DNA from: Xylaria sp. FL1777
Taxonomy: Eukaryota; Ascomycota; Sordariomycetes; Xylariales; Xylariaceae
Assembly (NCBI GenBank): GCA_022578965.1
Contig: MU400564.1
Coordinates: forward strand, 206,847 to 270,846
Reading direction: 5' to 3'
Length of the DNA stretch: 64,000 bases
The notes under the pieces were generated by a model that ran no database searches, had not been told where the DNA came from, and saw only the letters and a list, made by a program, of their open reading frames with translations. Made by a program: the position numbers and the translations under genes. How positions within the stretch are numbered: position 1 is the first letter of the stretch; every line of letters starts with the position of its first letter. Positions 1-12,279 of the stretch are shown here, piece by piece.

Positions 1-1110
1 CCATCACCTTCTTACGCTGTTGCTTGATAACAAGCTCTATCTAGCACCCATCCCGGAAGGTTCAATAAAGGTTCTAGACATAGGCTGTGGAACCGGTGAG
101 ATAACACCGACGACATATACTTACAATTGTTTCCGTCTCCGCCCCTAAGGTGCTAACACCTAGTCTTCTAGGAATCTGGGCAATGTGAATAGCCCCTATT
201 AAGCTCATACAGGTAATATATACTAAAATGCTCGTTACCCAGTGACTTCGCAGACGCTCACCCTACAGCCGAGGTCATCGGCACCGACATATCTCCCTCA
301 CAGCCCGAATGGGTACCCCCGAACCTCAGTTTCGAGATCGAGGATTGCACACAGCCCTGGACATACGCGCGAAACACTTTCGACTTCGTACATCTCCGCT
401 ATCTCTTCGGCTCCATTCCCGACTGGGACGCACTCTACCGAGAGGCCTTCAAGGCGTGTAAGCCTGGCGGTTGGGTCGAGGCAGTTGACCCCTCGGTGAA
501 TCTGCGAAGCGACGATGGAAGTGTGAGAGAAGGCACAGCGCTGTATGATTGGGGGCGCCTATTCAATGAAGTGAGTAACTAAAGACTTTACCTTCCACTT
601 TCTTTCCAAGTCATTCATCTCTATCATGCTATGACTGACAGCGCCGAGGCGTCATACAGGCATCATCGAAATATGGTCGCACTATGAGAATGGTCGACGA
701 TGGCGCGACTACAGACTCGTTTAAGAGGGCCGGGTTTGCGGAAATCCATTCAAGGACGTTCAAGCTCCCTGCGACGCCTTGGGCCAGGGATCAGAAGCTA
801 CAACAACTAGGAGCGTTTTCTCGGCTGGCTATGGAGCAGGATCTCGATGGTATGAATACTCGATAATTCTATCAAGAAAAAAAAAATTCATCCCGCCTCT
901 TTATTTCTAGCTATTATCTCTTCTGTGGTGCTAGGCGCTAACCAAGATCCGACTATAGGTTATGCTATGTATCTGTTCACGAATGCGCTGGGTTGGTCTG
1001 AGCAACAAGTGACGGTCTACCTGGCCCGGGTACGCAAAGAGATGCGCGACATGCGGATGCAGCCCTACTTTCTCGTCGAGGTCGTTTACGGTAGAAAGCC
1101 AGAGCAATGA
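1..1110 (+). CDS. LaeA/UMTA-like SAM-dependent methyltransferase, 5' end outside window
   Basis: Predicted class I S-adenosylmethionine-dependent methyltransferase of the fungal LaeA/UMTA family, members of which often act on or regulate secondary metabolism; the substrate cannot be told. The model joins 1-95, 172-184, 243-570, 642-849 and 959-1110 (264 codons plus stop, frame open at base 2). The SAM-binding motif I reads VLDIGCGTG-IWAIDFAD across two introns, and is followed by EVIGTDISP (acidic loop), FDFVHLRYLFGSIPDW and CKPGGWVEAVDP (motif III region). The C-terminus ALGWSEQQV...YGRKPEQ is typical of the family. All four introns have GT-AG ends; the last contains a CTAAC branch site. The start codon and N-terminus lie upstream of the window. 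An MFS transporter follows on the same strand about 1 kb downstream, so this could be the edge of an accessory metabolic locus, but no synthase gene is visible. Confidence 0.85.
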
Positions 1111-2089
1111 ATTACTTTAGGAATATGTTCGTGGGGGTATGAAATCCAGCGATAATGACTTTACGATTCTGGTCTAATTTGCGTTAATCCATGGAGCGAC
1201 GAGCGAGCATCGGTATATTTGGGTTCAATTTTAAATTTTCTAGGCGTTAGTTATTATCAATCCTTCCTGTACCGACTTTATTCCGCTTTGGATATTCTAC
1301 TACACGGGAATTTAAAATACATTTCATGACGAGTGACATAGTCTACAACCTCGAAGTGCTGGGTTGACTGACAACAAACCCACTTGCCACGTGCCAGCGT
1401 AAATACCCTACTTTCTCTAAGAAACTGGATTAGAACGCTCGAGGGAGATAATTGTTACATTATTTCAAGATCCATGCTATTATGAATATGGCGCTGGTGT
1501 TTCTCAGTGTGGCTTTGCTTATAAATACGCACGACATACAGAGACTAAACAAACCCAAAGCATTTTAACTCACTGTGAAGGGGCAGCGGAGAATATCTTC
1601 TCTACTGTGAACAGGACTGTAGGAATAATTACCCCGCAGGTGTCTCTTAGTTGTGTCGACCTTGTGTATAAATCTGCATGTAAACCATTGTCACGCGCCG
1701 TCAACACTGCTCACCGAACAAATTACGTGATTGTCTCAGAGTCAATGTTGTCTCAATTACACGCCCTGCTCCTTTAAGGGATATATCCACCCCATAGGGG
1801 TACCACTTCGACATAAACAATAAACACTGGAATGAATGATGAGTCAAGTTGGCATGTGTGTCATTATATGACTCTATAGGCGCACATGGAGGCTTACAGG
1901 AGCTGAGGAACTCAATGCTGCGGCAATTGAACTGAGAAAAAATCTCATAATGCTACTTCACGGGTCGAAAAAGTCAAAATCCATCTCCAATCTTTCTATC
2001 TATCTCAATACAACAAAAAGGAGATCTTGTACACTTACTTACCCAATCGTGTGATATCCTGTAGCGTTGACGTTGCCGTACGGCCAGAA
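1111..2089. other. Intergenic, methyltransferase to MFS transporter
   Basis: No gene seen. One TGAGTCA site lies at 1840-1846, about 250 bp before the transporter start; such a 7-mer is expected several times by chance in 64 kb. Confidence 0.5.
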
Positions 2090-4045
2090 ATGTCTTTCAA
2101 GACATCAGACACATGGAAAAGCCTACCGCACAAGGACCAGCTTGCGGTCTTAACACTATGTCGCGCCATCGACTTCTTTCAGATGGTGTCGTTCCAGACA
2201 ATTTGCTATTACCAGCTAAAGTCGTTTAACCCCGCGGCAACCGAACAGGTGCTGTCCTGGCAAACTGGGGTGGCACTGGCTAGCTTTACCGCCAGCCAGG
2301 CTTGCACTGCGATACCTTGGGGATATGTCGCAGATGCGAAATGGGGTGGGAGGAGGAACGTTCTGCTAATTGGCTTACTGGGCACCAGTCTTTCGTGTAT
2401 CGGCGTGGCTTTTTCCACGTCGTTTACCAGCGTCGTTGTCTTTCGCGCCGCAGGCGGTGCGATGAATGGGACAGTCGGTGTCGTGTAAGCCAGACACAAG
2501 TATCATTGAGCTGTGATACTGAACGACTGACCTCAAGTTGACAGAAGGACCATGATGTCTGAAGTCATAAGGCATAAGAGGTAAGTTACCAGAAGGGAAT
2601 TATCATGGTAAATGATCTATTGTTACTAATAAACATCATGGCTAGGCATCAATCAAGAGCCTTTTTGCTCCTCCCTGCAAGCTTCAGCGTAGCAGCCCTC
2701 ATTGGACCAGGTGCGTATTTCTGTTTCTTCTGACTCGGGGAATCTGATATCGCTGACGCTCATCGACAGTTTGCGCTGGCTGGCTATCCGATCCAGTGGC
2801 GACTTATCCCATTTCTTTTGGTCACATTCAATGGCTGAGGCGTTACACCCACAGCCTACCATCTTTACTCAGTGCCTTGCTCTTAATACTAACTTCTGCG
2901 GCTGTTCTCTTGATACTCCGAGAGGTCTGTCCTATCTGAGTCCATCTTCAACCCCTCCAAGTTCTAATACATTACTAGACTCTCGATAATTATGACCCCT
3001 GCCTAAAATTAGACATCCTGACACAAACATGGAATTGGCCATTTTGCTCGGTTCAAGGGGCTAGCAATAGGGGATACACTCCTTTGTTATTAGAGGAGCC
3101 AGATCAGGCTATTTCTCGGAGTGCACGACTTGACGAGAAAGCGTCATTCAAGCCCCCCTGCTCAAGGTCGAAGCTATCGTTTCGCCAGATCTGGACTCCT
3201 AATGTGAGCCTTACTATGGTATCGCTGGCCTTTTTTGAATTCCACTTAGGGTTGGTCCCCTGGATGATGAGTTTGTACCTGTTTCCATACCTATGAAACT
3301 CACCAATTTCTAGAGCGTTTGGTAGCGCGTGGCCGCTTCTTCTTTCGAGCACCAGAGAGTCCAGCACCGCTGTAGATGATCTCAATCAAAATCTCAAGGG
3401 CGGCCTAGGTCTGTCACCGCAGAGCCTCGGCTATACGATGGCATTCGCCGGCCTGGCTGGTCTCTTGCTTCAATTTTTATTTTATCCTATTGTCCACAAG
3501 AAATGGGGCACTTTGAAGTGCTACCGTTTATTCTCACTCTTATTTCCGGTCGTATACGTTACTTCGCCATTCCTGGTTATCATGGCGGGCTCGTCCTCTA
3601 AACTGACCGAAGTATTTACTTGGGTTTTCATTCTCGTTTTGCTGTTCATTCATAGCACAAGCCGCATATTTTGTGTGCCCGCCTCCATTATGCTGCTGAA
3701 CAATTGCTCACCACATCCATCAGTTCTCGGCATGGTCCACGGCATTGGTCAAGCTACAGCGGCTGGGTTTCGAACACTTGGTCCCATTTGTGCGGGCTAT
3801 TGTAAGCCTGGTCCTTATTTGCAAAAGCAGACTTAAACTAACTGGTTGACTGAAACTCAGTACACGGGGTAGCAATTACAAATAGAGCCTTTGGCCTTAG
3901 TTGGTGGGTAGTCTCTGGAACTGCGCTTCTGGCTTGGTTGGTATCACTGGTGATACATGAAGGCTCTGGGCATGAAATAGTTTTGCTTGATGAAGACGAT
4001 CTCTATGAAGGCGATATGAAAGTTCCGGGAAACGACCAACTCTAA
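2090..4045 (+). CDS. MFS transporter, DHA1/ZIFL (YCR023C-like) family
   Basis: Predicted 12-helix major facilitator of the plasma or vacuolar membrane; substrate unknown. The model joins 2090-2484, 2545-2580, 2646-2710, 2770-2924, 2979-3274, 3314-3801 and 3861-4045 (539 aa, frame closed). The N-terminus has the family signature LPHKDQLAVLTLCRAIDFFQ. MFS motif A between helices 2 and 3 is WGYVADAKWGGRRNVLL, followed by RTMMSEVI, the helix-5 motif IGPVCAGWLSDPVATYP, LSFRQIWTPNV before helix 7 and GGLGLSPQSLGYTMAF. The ATG at 2090 was chosen because the upstream open frame has no ATG and the conserved region begins soon after it. The fifth intron (3275-3313, 39 bp) is unusually short; it is inferred because it removes an in-frame TGA at 3294 and restores helix-like sequence. 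The gene converges on the kinase gene at 4424-5794. Confidence 0.85.
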
Positions 4046-4423
4046 CTCCCCAGTATATATAACATTCAAGACGAATATACTCCATGGTAAAAATTTACAT
4101 TACCTTCTCTTGTGCTCTATTGACCATCTTCCACCTTGTGGCTACATATGAGGTCACGGCTTAGATACCGATTTCTACTATGATAATAAGTCAGAATAAT
4201 GAGAGAGTATGCAAATCATAAAGAGACTAGTTATCGGGATGAAGAGAGGGACACTGTCATCTATTTATCTGAGAGTTACAATCACCGTGCTGACCGCGTG
4301 CTGATTTTGAGAATAGGATTTCTGGTATGATATATTAACAGCGTCTAGATTTTGAGTAGCCCATGCATTATCTAATTCGACACGTATTATTCCGTCTGAA
4401 CTCGTTTGTTAAGCCCTATGTAT
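4046..4423. other. Convergent 3' intergenic
   Basis: Short spacer between two convergent genes; AT-leaning, no feature seen. Confidence 0.5.
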
Positions 4424-5794
4424 TCACGAAGCATCGCTCCGTTTCGAGAATAGAGATGCCAACGGTGTGTCTTGGAAATAATCTATATCCTTCTGCCACC
4501 CCTTTTCAATCCAATCTCTCCCAACCCTCATAACATCAATAACCTGCTCTAGTGGGAATGGCAGAGGAGAATTCGGGGCTCTTCTAATGTACCAACCAAT
4601 AAGGTGGACACCCGCATGGATCGCAATGCGGAATGCGAGATCATCGTCTTCTAGCAACCCGTAGCCTTCAATGAATCCCTCAATCGCCGGGATAGCACCA
4701 CCGGTCTGCCAAAAGAGCCACCTTTCATATATGTCTCCTATCATCTGGCCAATGTCGTACGCACGGTGACCGAACTGAGTGAATTCCCAGTCGACGATAA
4801 ATAATTTGCTCTTGCCATGATGTTGGGAACTAGGGGACGACAGATGAGTTGGAACCAGAACACTTAATACTTGTCAGCTGTCTCAACCGCTAACTCAGTC
4901 ATGTAGAAGGAGACATGACAATAATAGCAAAATTATAAATGAAATTAATGAAATAACATACTTTCCAGTCCAGAAATCACCGTGGATGAGTCCCCAGTTC
5001 TTGTCCACATATCCGTCTTTAGAAGTCTTTTCAAACTCCTTCGCTGCCGCTTCTTTAACTTGCTGCAAAGCCAGCTGATGGCCGTCTAAGAGGTCGGGGA
5101 AGTTGGTTTCGAGCACCCTCAGGTGAGCATCGTAGGTGATTGCGTATTTCAATTTGCGCATGGGTTCATTATCACCGAAATCTTTCAACCTGGTGTTTGG
5201 AGACATCGACCAGTCATGAAATGAACGCAACCAACGGCCTATATCATGACCGAGGGATACCGCCACCGGTTTCGTAAGAATCTGGTTCCTAGCTGGAGAT
5301 ACAAGGACGGTCTTCAAATCATCTGCGGCCGGGAAATCTTCTAGAACCTGGATATTTCTATCGCGGATGAAGAGATAGAGCCGCGGCGCCTTGACTCCTG
5401 TTACGCCTGATGGGAAGTCATTCAGCGCATCGAGCATGGACTCCTCGTAGAGCTATATTATGCGTCAAGGAGTGTCAATCATTTGTTCACTGTATCAAGT
5501 TGGGAGACTGAATAGCAGGAAAATACATACGGTGCGTGATGCATCAATCGGCAAGTTCTTGTTAAGAGCCGCATGTTCTAGAGAATGTTTAATGATAACA
5601 GTAGTAGCTGTAACGGTGCCTTCGCCCCCTTGTTCATGAATGGGACGAACTAGTTTTCCACGGAAAACAAAATTGGTTGTTCCGTTGGTCAGATGTGTTA
5701 GTGAGGAGCAAGCGTAAGCCGTCTCCGAAAGCGCCTGATACACTTCATTGACAAGGCCATCTTTTTCTTCCTGGCTTAGTGGCGCCATAATCAA
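4424..5794 (-). CDS. APH-family phosphotransferase (kinase-like)
   Basis: Predicted small-molecule kinase with the aminoglycoside phosphotransferase/choline kinase fold; the substrate is not evident. Exons in transcript order: 5794-5531, 5452-4962 and 4862-4424 (397 aa, frame closed). The catalytic loop is GLIHGDFWTGN, with its Asn codon split by the second intron (AA|T). The metal-binding motif is FIVDWEF, the DFG equivalent. The N-lobe contains the nucleotide-loop-like NGTTNFVFRGK and the Lys-containing TVIIKHS. The C-terminal helices (FIEGYGLL, IHAGVHLIGWYIRR) fit the family. The second 3' splice site is inferred at TTAAG|T because it is the one that keeps VLVPTHL in frame. Bacterial-type APH paralogues are common in filamentous fungi and usually not linked to drug resistance. 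Confidence 0.8.
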
Positions 5795-7028
5795 TTTCGG
5801 TGGCCTATCGCTAGACGACGTTTGAGGGTTGTGTGCGTAAGGGGGTAGGTAGGTGTACGATGGTTGTTTACCTGTTAATTAGTGAGGAGTAATGTGCCTA
5901 TAATCACGTTCTTGCAGCGCTGAATTGTGTTAGCTTGCGCGACCCATAATGGCTACCTACCTACCGAAAGATCATATTGGACAACTACCTAGGTAGACAG
6001 CAGTATCCATAACAGCAATGTAAATATTAAACAATTTAAATTTCTGTGAGACTAGTTTATTTACGATTGATCATGAGGCCAAAGTAGCATCAAAACTTGT
6101 TAAAGCCATGAAGTAAGTCATGGAATCCAGGTGAGAAGAACGAAAAGAGTCCGATGAGTCATTCACTACGACTTGAGGAACTAATATCCAATACCTAACA
6201 GGTTAGTTTATAATACGCCGAGTAGTATAAAAAAGAGGATAATTTTCTTGATAATTATCTCCAATCACCATCTCCAGTCCTTACTTCATTGACCTCTTCC
6301 AGACCTTCATGTCCCAGGATTTTGAAGGAAAATTTACCGACTGGGCAAACATTACCGCATAAGGCTCATTCGGCAACGGCCTCCTCACGTATGAGATCAT
6401 AGTTTTAAATCAGTCATAATTCAGCAGATATTTCTGCGATAATCAGTCTGGAGATGGCGGTATGCAGTTTTGTAGACTGTCTAGTCGTGGATATATCGCT
6501 ATGCATGGAGTTATAAGAGTATAACAAGGGCTGATGTCAGGGCTTGGAACTGAGTGGTTGACTCTCTATTCTGCATACAATAATCTGTTATGGCTGCAAA
6601 AGTCCATGCCTCCCATCGGGGCTGTTGCCGAGCATGGTGGCTGTCCTTGAGTCTATATACAATTAGTTCGGGGCTTCCTAACCTCCGTGGTCCGCCCATA
6701 TGTCTCAGATTAGCGAGAGCTAAATAGCTTTACTTCTGGTACGCGAGACAGTCTCAATAAGTCTTAATTCAGTGCAGTACAGTTCCGGTGTCTTACCGAA
6801 CTATGCATTCGGAGATAGCACAAGGTGTTCAGCTGGTTCAATGCGTGTAACAGTAGGTTATTATGTTCAATTTAGCTTATATTAACTCAATACCATCTAC
6901 CATAGTACTGTCTATGCTCTGTGAGTGGCAATTGGTGAAGTAGAGTAGAGTGGGTGCAGAGTCATCCCTTAAAGTTTCTTCGCCCCATTTTAGTAGTACA
7001 TTAGATGCGGTTAGAAGAGAGGACACTT
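5795..7028. other. Intergenic, kinase 5' side to acetyltransferase 3' side
   Basis: No supported gene. A short frame near 6310 begins MSQDFEGKF, reminiscent of short-chain dehydrogenases, but stops after 17 codons. CCTACCTA/TAGGTAG runs occur near 5846 and 5950-5996. Confidence 0.45.
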
Positions 7029-7781
7029 TCAACTAGAATCCGGCTCTCGAGTAAGAAATATCAGCTCCGGCTTAGCTCTCTCGGCGAACTCTCCCCCGGT
7101 ATCAAAAAGCATCTCCTCGATCTCCGCAGAAAATCCACATTTCTCATACAAACGTCTTCCCACCTTTGTGCCTTCGACAACGGCTTTCACTTGCGCCTTA
7201 TCCGAAGCTTTAATGCCCCATGAAACAAGTGCCGTACCTGCACCCAAGCGCTGATAATCTGGGTGAACAGCTAAGAGTTCGAGAACTAAAACGTAGGTGT
7301 TATTAGTTACAAGACTTTAGTTCATGATTAGAAGCTACGTCAACGTACCGTAAACTCCGTTCCCACGAGAGTCTCTTACAGCTTGTGATCGTAGCTTCAC
7401 GTAATCTTTCCAGAGCGCAGCCATGAACTTTCGATCGTTCAAGTCTGGCCAAAACTCTTCCGCGTTCTCGGCTTCTTCCAGCTTCTCAGGCGGGATGTCT
7501 TTCATGTGTGTCCAGACAGCCAGGCCAACTACCTGCTCTTTTACTGTTGCACTCTCTTCAACAGATACGACAGCCTTTAAAAACACGGACTCTGGCGAGG
7601 TATTCTTCCATGTCATCAAGCGATTGGATCCCTGTACTCGACCGGACGGGGTAGCATGATTTGGAAAGTAGCTATCTACAAACACTTCATTGTGGCCGAA
7701 GCTTTCAGAAACGATTCTAAAGCATTCTGGTATGTCTTCGTCGCTAACGAAGGTAACATCTACCTTGGTGGATGAACTCAT
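7029..7781 (-). CDS. GNAT-family N-acetyltransferase
   Basis: Predicted acetyl-CoA-dependent N-acetyltransferase of the GNAT fold, probably cytosolic; acceptor unknown. Exons in transcript order: 7781-7349 and 7285-7029 (229 aa, frame closed), separated by a 63-bp intron with GTACGT donor and TTTTAG acceptor. Motif A is intact just after the junction: LELLAVHPDYQRLGAGTALV, with Q-R-x-G-x-G for the pyrophosphate of CoA. Motif B follows as GRRLYEKCGF. The N-terminal half (SDEDIPECFRIVSESFG, VVGLAVWTHMK) matches fungal acetyltransferases of this subgroup. The ATG at 7781 (MSSSTKVDVTFV) is preferred; an in-frame ATG at 7874 would add 31 residues with no domain character. Confidence 0.85.
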
Positions 7782-9336
7782 AATTTTTGGGCGAGGGCTC
7801 TCGTAAATGAATGAATATATGCGAACACAGAAAAGGGTTAGAGGCGGGGGTTGTGGATAAATGTGGGATGGCATTCATCGGAGTCTGATGATCTGACATA
7901 ATACGTACTGCTTAATTGCTTACCTAGGTATGTACATTAGCTTATTTGGTGTTAAACTGGCTAGGGGTAACTTCATTAATAGCTGAACGTTTGCTTTCTT
8001 CCATAGCATTAAGGAGTAACAACTGGCTTTATGAATATGCACACAGCTTTAGTTTGCTTTATGTCAGAGGTTGTTGTCTCGGATTGAGTAGATAGCCCAT
8101 ATGTAGTCACATGATAGGTGTAAAAGGGGTCAGTAGCCATAGGAGTAGGTAAGTTGGTCAATTGAACCCTAGGGCTTCCTAATACCAGTTCTTCTACTTC
8201 TACTGCAAAAGAGATATGCCGAGGCCTAGGGGGGTGAACAAAAAAAGACCCAAATGCAACAATCCTGTTTGGAGTCGATGATTTTGAAGGCTATATAAAG
8301 AAATAAACTATACTAGTGAATAGGTAAGTCGAAATGATTTTACGAAGTTGATATTTCTGCTAGGGGACACGATCTAATGTAGCAAGTACATTCAAACAGG
8401 GCCATCAAAATAGGAGATAGAGCGATAAAAAAGGGGGCGCGCGCGGGGGGATGTTTCGTACGATTTACCATCTATAATGTAGACTTAAATACGAATTATA
8501 TTTCGAACGTTATGAGCGGCAAGCTCAATAAAGTGAACATAAAATTGGTGTAACCAAACTAGACTAAATATATTTACGTTTGTTAAGGAGAAAACAGAAG
8601 AAGTGTCTTACCCAGGGGCAAAGAGTGTGTAGGATAACTAGGCTATTTATACAAAGTATCGAGCGTATAGAAGGGGTCGAGTACGTCTAGAACATCGGCA
8701 GTTTCTTATGAGTGATTGATCATATTCCTCAAAAGTCAAACCCCGGTATGCACATAGGGACAAAGCAAATTAATCGATGTAAGGGCCGTCAGAGATCCAA
8801 CGTAGTCAGCTTCATATATGCATGTATCTTGCGCTTTTTTAAATCAGCTCATTCTGTGCATTCTTTATTTTATCAAAAATGATACTGTAAAAAAGGATTT
8901 AAGTACCATATGGATAAACACACATTTATTCCGTTACGGTTTGGCGTTTCGGACTGTTGGTCTCCTTAAACATCACCACGCAAGATAAATAGCGCTTGCT
9001 TCAAATCCATTGAAACGAAATGACGAAGACTTTACGAAAACATGGTCCAAACTTGATGGTACATAATATCACAAGTACGGAACTAACACTACCAGTCTAT
9101 CAATAATAATGAAATCTATAACCCAATCCATATCGTCGTCTAATACCCAACCCCTTAATCTAGCGCGTACAAATGTCGTTTTCCGTGATTAAACAATGCG
9201 AAATATTATGGCATCCTATAATGCCAATCACCCAAGCCAATCTAGTACCGTCGCCTCGTAACTCCCGTGACTCGTTCATACCTCCGTGCTTCCCGTATTC
9301 AGGTTCGTTGTGAAATAAATCACCGCATGACTCCAT
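7782..9336. other. Gene-poor intergenic
   Basis: No gene, RNA or mobile element recognised. A short run of pure G/C (GGGGGCGCGCGCGGGGGG) lies near 8435-8452 in otherwise AT-leaning sequence. Confidence 0.4.
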
Positions 9337-9522
9337 TTAGGTTAGGTAGCTGATAATTCGCTCGCCGTAAAGGTACCAAGTGATCAAGAAGATCAACACA
9401 AGCCAGAGAACCACTCTCTGCCACTGTCTAGGCTGCCAACGTCTGTGCCCCCGCCACTCGATTTCGAACCATTCCCGCAAGACCATGCAAAATCTCGATT
9501 GTTCTAAAATAAACTCAATCAC
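9337..9522 (-). CDS. Small hypothetical membrane-protein ORF
   Basis: A 61-codon frame not matched to any family. Its C-terminal half holds one strong hydrophobic helix (VVLWLVLIFLITWYLYG) preceded by a basic, Trp-rich stretch (EWRGHRRWQPRQWQR), which looks like a real single-pass membrane anchor. The frame stays open about 18 codons upstream of the ATG, so it may instead be the last exon of a longer gene or a gene remnant. No upstream exon could be identified. Confidence 0.25.
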   Translation of the reverse strand: MIEFILEQSRFCMVLREWFEIEWRGHRRWQPRQWQRVVLWLVLIFLITWYLYGERIISYLT

Positions 9523-11058
9523 GCCGTCGAGGTAAGTACTTCTGCTGAGTTTCGTTGTTCTGGTGGCCCATGAGCATCACTATCAAAGCTCAACCAATGC
9601 TCACAGAGTGTACGACCTACAACCGATTCCACAGCCGATCACCATAAAGCATTAATCATAAGATAGCCAGCCAATCAATTCGAGAGGATAAGTCGGTACT
9701 ACAAACTAATCTAGGTTAGTTCACTGTTCTAGCAGACAGTCGAAGCGAATAATATTTCAGCGAGTAATTCTCATTGACGGCGTATAAAGAGCATATCTTT
9801 AAGGAGTCTATACTGGCGATATTCTGCGAAACCTCCAAGACGTTAAAAGCGGCTATGTAATATTACCGAATATTCATTCTAATTATGATTCAAATTCATC
9901 TTCAACATTTACGCGAGTCGGCTATCATCGGGCAATCAATATCAGATACGATGGGTCTTATATAGCTCTTAAAACACTGTCAGACACTCGATCCACCAAG
10001 CCGCTGGAAACAGAGATTTAGCTAGCGAAACCCAGAACTTGATGTTCAAGACGGCCTTCTATAGTATCGTAAATGCTAGACTAGTCGGAGTCGCAGTCGA
10101 CTATAAAGAGCAACGATTCAAAGAGTACGGATAACAGACACGGTCTGAAGTATAGGTGTGAAACCCAATTTTAATGACATGGGATATCACGGCTAAGATC
10201 TCACTGGATTTTTTGGATTCAGTCATGGGGTATAATGCGATGGAGCTTTGCATACATCGTAGAGAAATGTAAGTTACCCAAGCACAAATGAACCCCATTG
10301 AGAGGACAAGGGTTTGAACACAGCAGGGTGGAGTTAGAAGTAGACACATTCAGATAAAAGCATGCAATTGGAGAAGATCGCTGGGATTGGTTATCGGTGG
10401 TGAAGATAATATCTATCACTGCTACTCAATTGACGTTGCCTGCGGTTGTTATCTCGACGATGATAGCTCATGAAATTCAGCTGTTTTGTTGTAGAAGTTT
10501 TAGCGCCACGCGCCACTGGCCGGGTAAGTACTCATTAGCAGCTGAATTCGCAACGGATAGTATCTACATAGCTCGTAGATTGGCCTTGACTCTCGAATCG
10601 TGGCCTGCATCTGGCGATTTGGCGTAGCGAATCACGCCCGCGGGACGATGTAACGCGTGCGGCATATCTCGCGAGGACGGAGATATGCACAAGGTGGCTT
10701 TCAGTGGGTGGGGATTGCAAGCGACTTAAGCGGCAGTGTAGACAATAATACGCCAGCGATGCGATGATATCGAGTCCAGAGACCGAGTTCCCGGCTGTGT
10801 GTTGCATTCACTGTAATGACGCATGTTTGGTTGTAGAATCCAACAACGCCTTCATCTGTATAGGGGCACGGGAACGGAAGCGAGTTAGATCTGCCACCTT
10901 ACCGACCGATGCAGGCAGCCCAATAAAGCCTTCGACGGAGAGAACCCGGGGTTTTAGCTCTTGAGTGCGGCGAATTGTCTCACTCGTACCATGAAATTGT
11001 CACTAGATCGTCAACAAAGCGCATGAAGACTGCCTAATTGTGCTTCTTGCATTTGCAT
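9523..11058. other. Gene-poor intergenic
   Basis: Only short overlapping frames without family features (for example around 10397-10964). No repeat or RNA seen. Confidence 0.4.
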
Positions 11059-12279
11059 TCACCTGCGCATGCAAAGGTTTGTTTGGATAATCCACTTCTG
11101 GCCGGCTATTACTTCGCGGCCCTCGTGCTAATCGAGACACGCTTCTCAGTATCTCAATCAAATGGAAAGTGACAACGGCTGCCCGAAAAGTGAAAATCCG
11201 GACTTACCAATAAGCAGTTGTCACCGTGCTTGTGAAGAAGAAGCATCCCGGTTTCTGGAGGTACGACGAGCTCCTCTCGCGCTGATTTGCGATCATTGGG
11301 GTAGAACACCGTCTCTCCACCCAAAATGCCTTCAGCCGCCGAAGTCAAATACAACAACGCTGTCCAGGTCGTTTTGGCACGGATATTCTCAGACCCATTG
11401 TCGGATGGAACATCGACTAGGTTATAATCGTCGTCTACGTAGTAGAAGCTCGTGGTTAGTGTCACAGTAGATAATATCGGGATGCATGGTCAGCTTAGCA
11501 CTACTACCACATGGATGACGCCACCGAGCGCATACAAGGCGTAGAATAACAAGTACTGTGTGGAAAGCAATGCGCAAACAAGCCACCAACCACTCTAGGG
11601 TATTGAGAGGGGTCGGGTCATGCCACCCGATTATTAAACGTGGCCAAGACTAGCGCGGATGACCCGATGTGTGCGAGGAAGAGAGGCTACAAGTGAGAAT
11701 ATCCAATGGGGCTGGGTAGCGTCACGCGATTCCACATACAATGACAATCGAAGAACTGAGTTTTGGAATACCGATACACTCGCACATTCTGATTGAGTCC
11801 TACGACCTCACCGCCCCTATTTGTCTACATTAGCGGTGAGCTTAGGACGTAGAGCACCGACCAGAGCCTACTTACCACAGATGCTTGACGGAATCTTGTA
11901 GTACCGCGTCCTTTAGCCCTGTCTGAAGCCATAGCTTCTGGGCAAACTGAGCATCCTGGACCTGGAAGCGGTCGTTGACTCGGGTTGCTTCCCCTCGCTT
12001 CGGGCGACCCGGCGTCGTCGTCAATGGCAGACCAGACAGAAAGGCGAGATAATCCCGACATAAACTCTTAGGCCAGAAGTTCCGTAGTAAGACAATCTGA
12101 TCTCGGAATGCCGGGATGGGTGCCTCCAAGACGAGCTGGGTTACCGGCAATGTAGGCTTGAAGGGTGGCCAGCTTATGGCAGCCGCAGCCGCATCTGCAT
12201 CTGGGTGGTGGTTTGTGATATCAAATCTCTTATTATGTGACAAGGATTGTCTTCCAACAGCTTTATTCTTATTCCCCAT
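11059..12279 (-). CDS. Prolyl-4-hydroxylase-like 2OG-Fe(II) dioxygenase, possibly disrupted
   Basis: Family: 2-oxoglutarate and Fe(II)-dependent dioxygenases of the prolyl 4-hydroxylase type. Exon 1 is 12279-11876, ending VKHLW. Exon 2 is 11816-11740 (GGEVVGLNQNVRVYRYSK through FFDCHY). A further coding block ends at 11208, with AKTTWTALLYLTSA, GGETVFYPND and LLLHKHGDNCLL. The last exon is 11127-11059 (HEGREVIAGQKWII...NLCMRR). The distal iron His and the 2OG-binding region are present. The problem is the junction before the third block. Homologues continue HYDDSN... to complete the HxD iron motif, but no AG acceptor keeps the frame: a TGA lies 27 nt upstream of the conserved block with no AG in between, and no DDSN-like codons were found. 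Either the gene is a recent pseudogene or the splice site is non-canonical. The other junctions are clean GT-AG. Confidence 0.65.

Noticed and set aside
6310..6365. Short-chain dehydrogenase start (MSQDFEGKF)
   Set aside because: The frame stops after 17 codons; no Rossmann glycine motif or later SDR motif follows in any frame.
10397..10964. Overlapping short frames of 66-90 codons on both strands
   Set aside because: No family features, and frames on both strands of similar length suggest chance.
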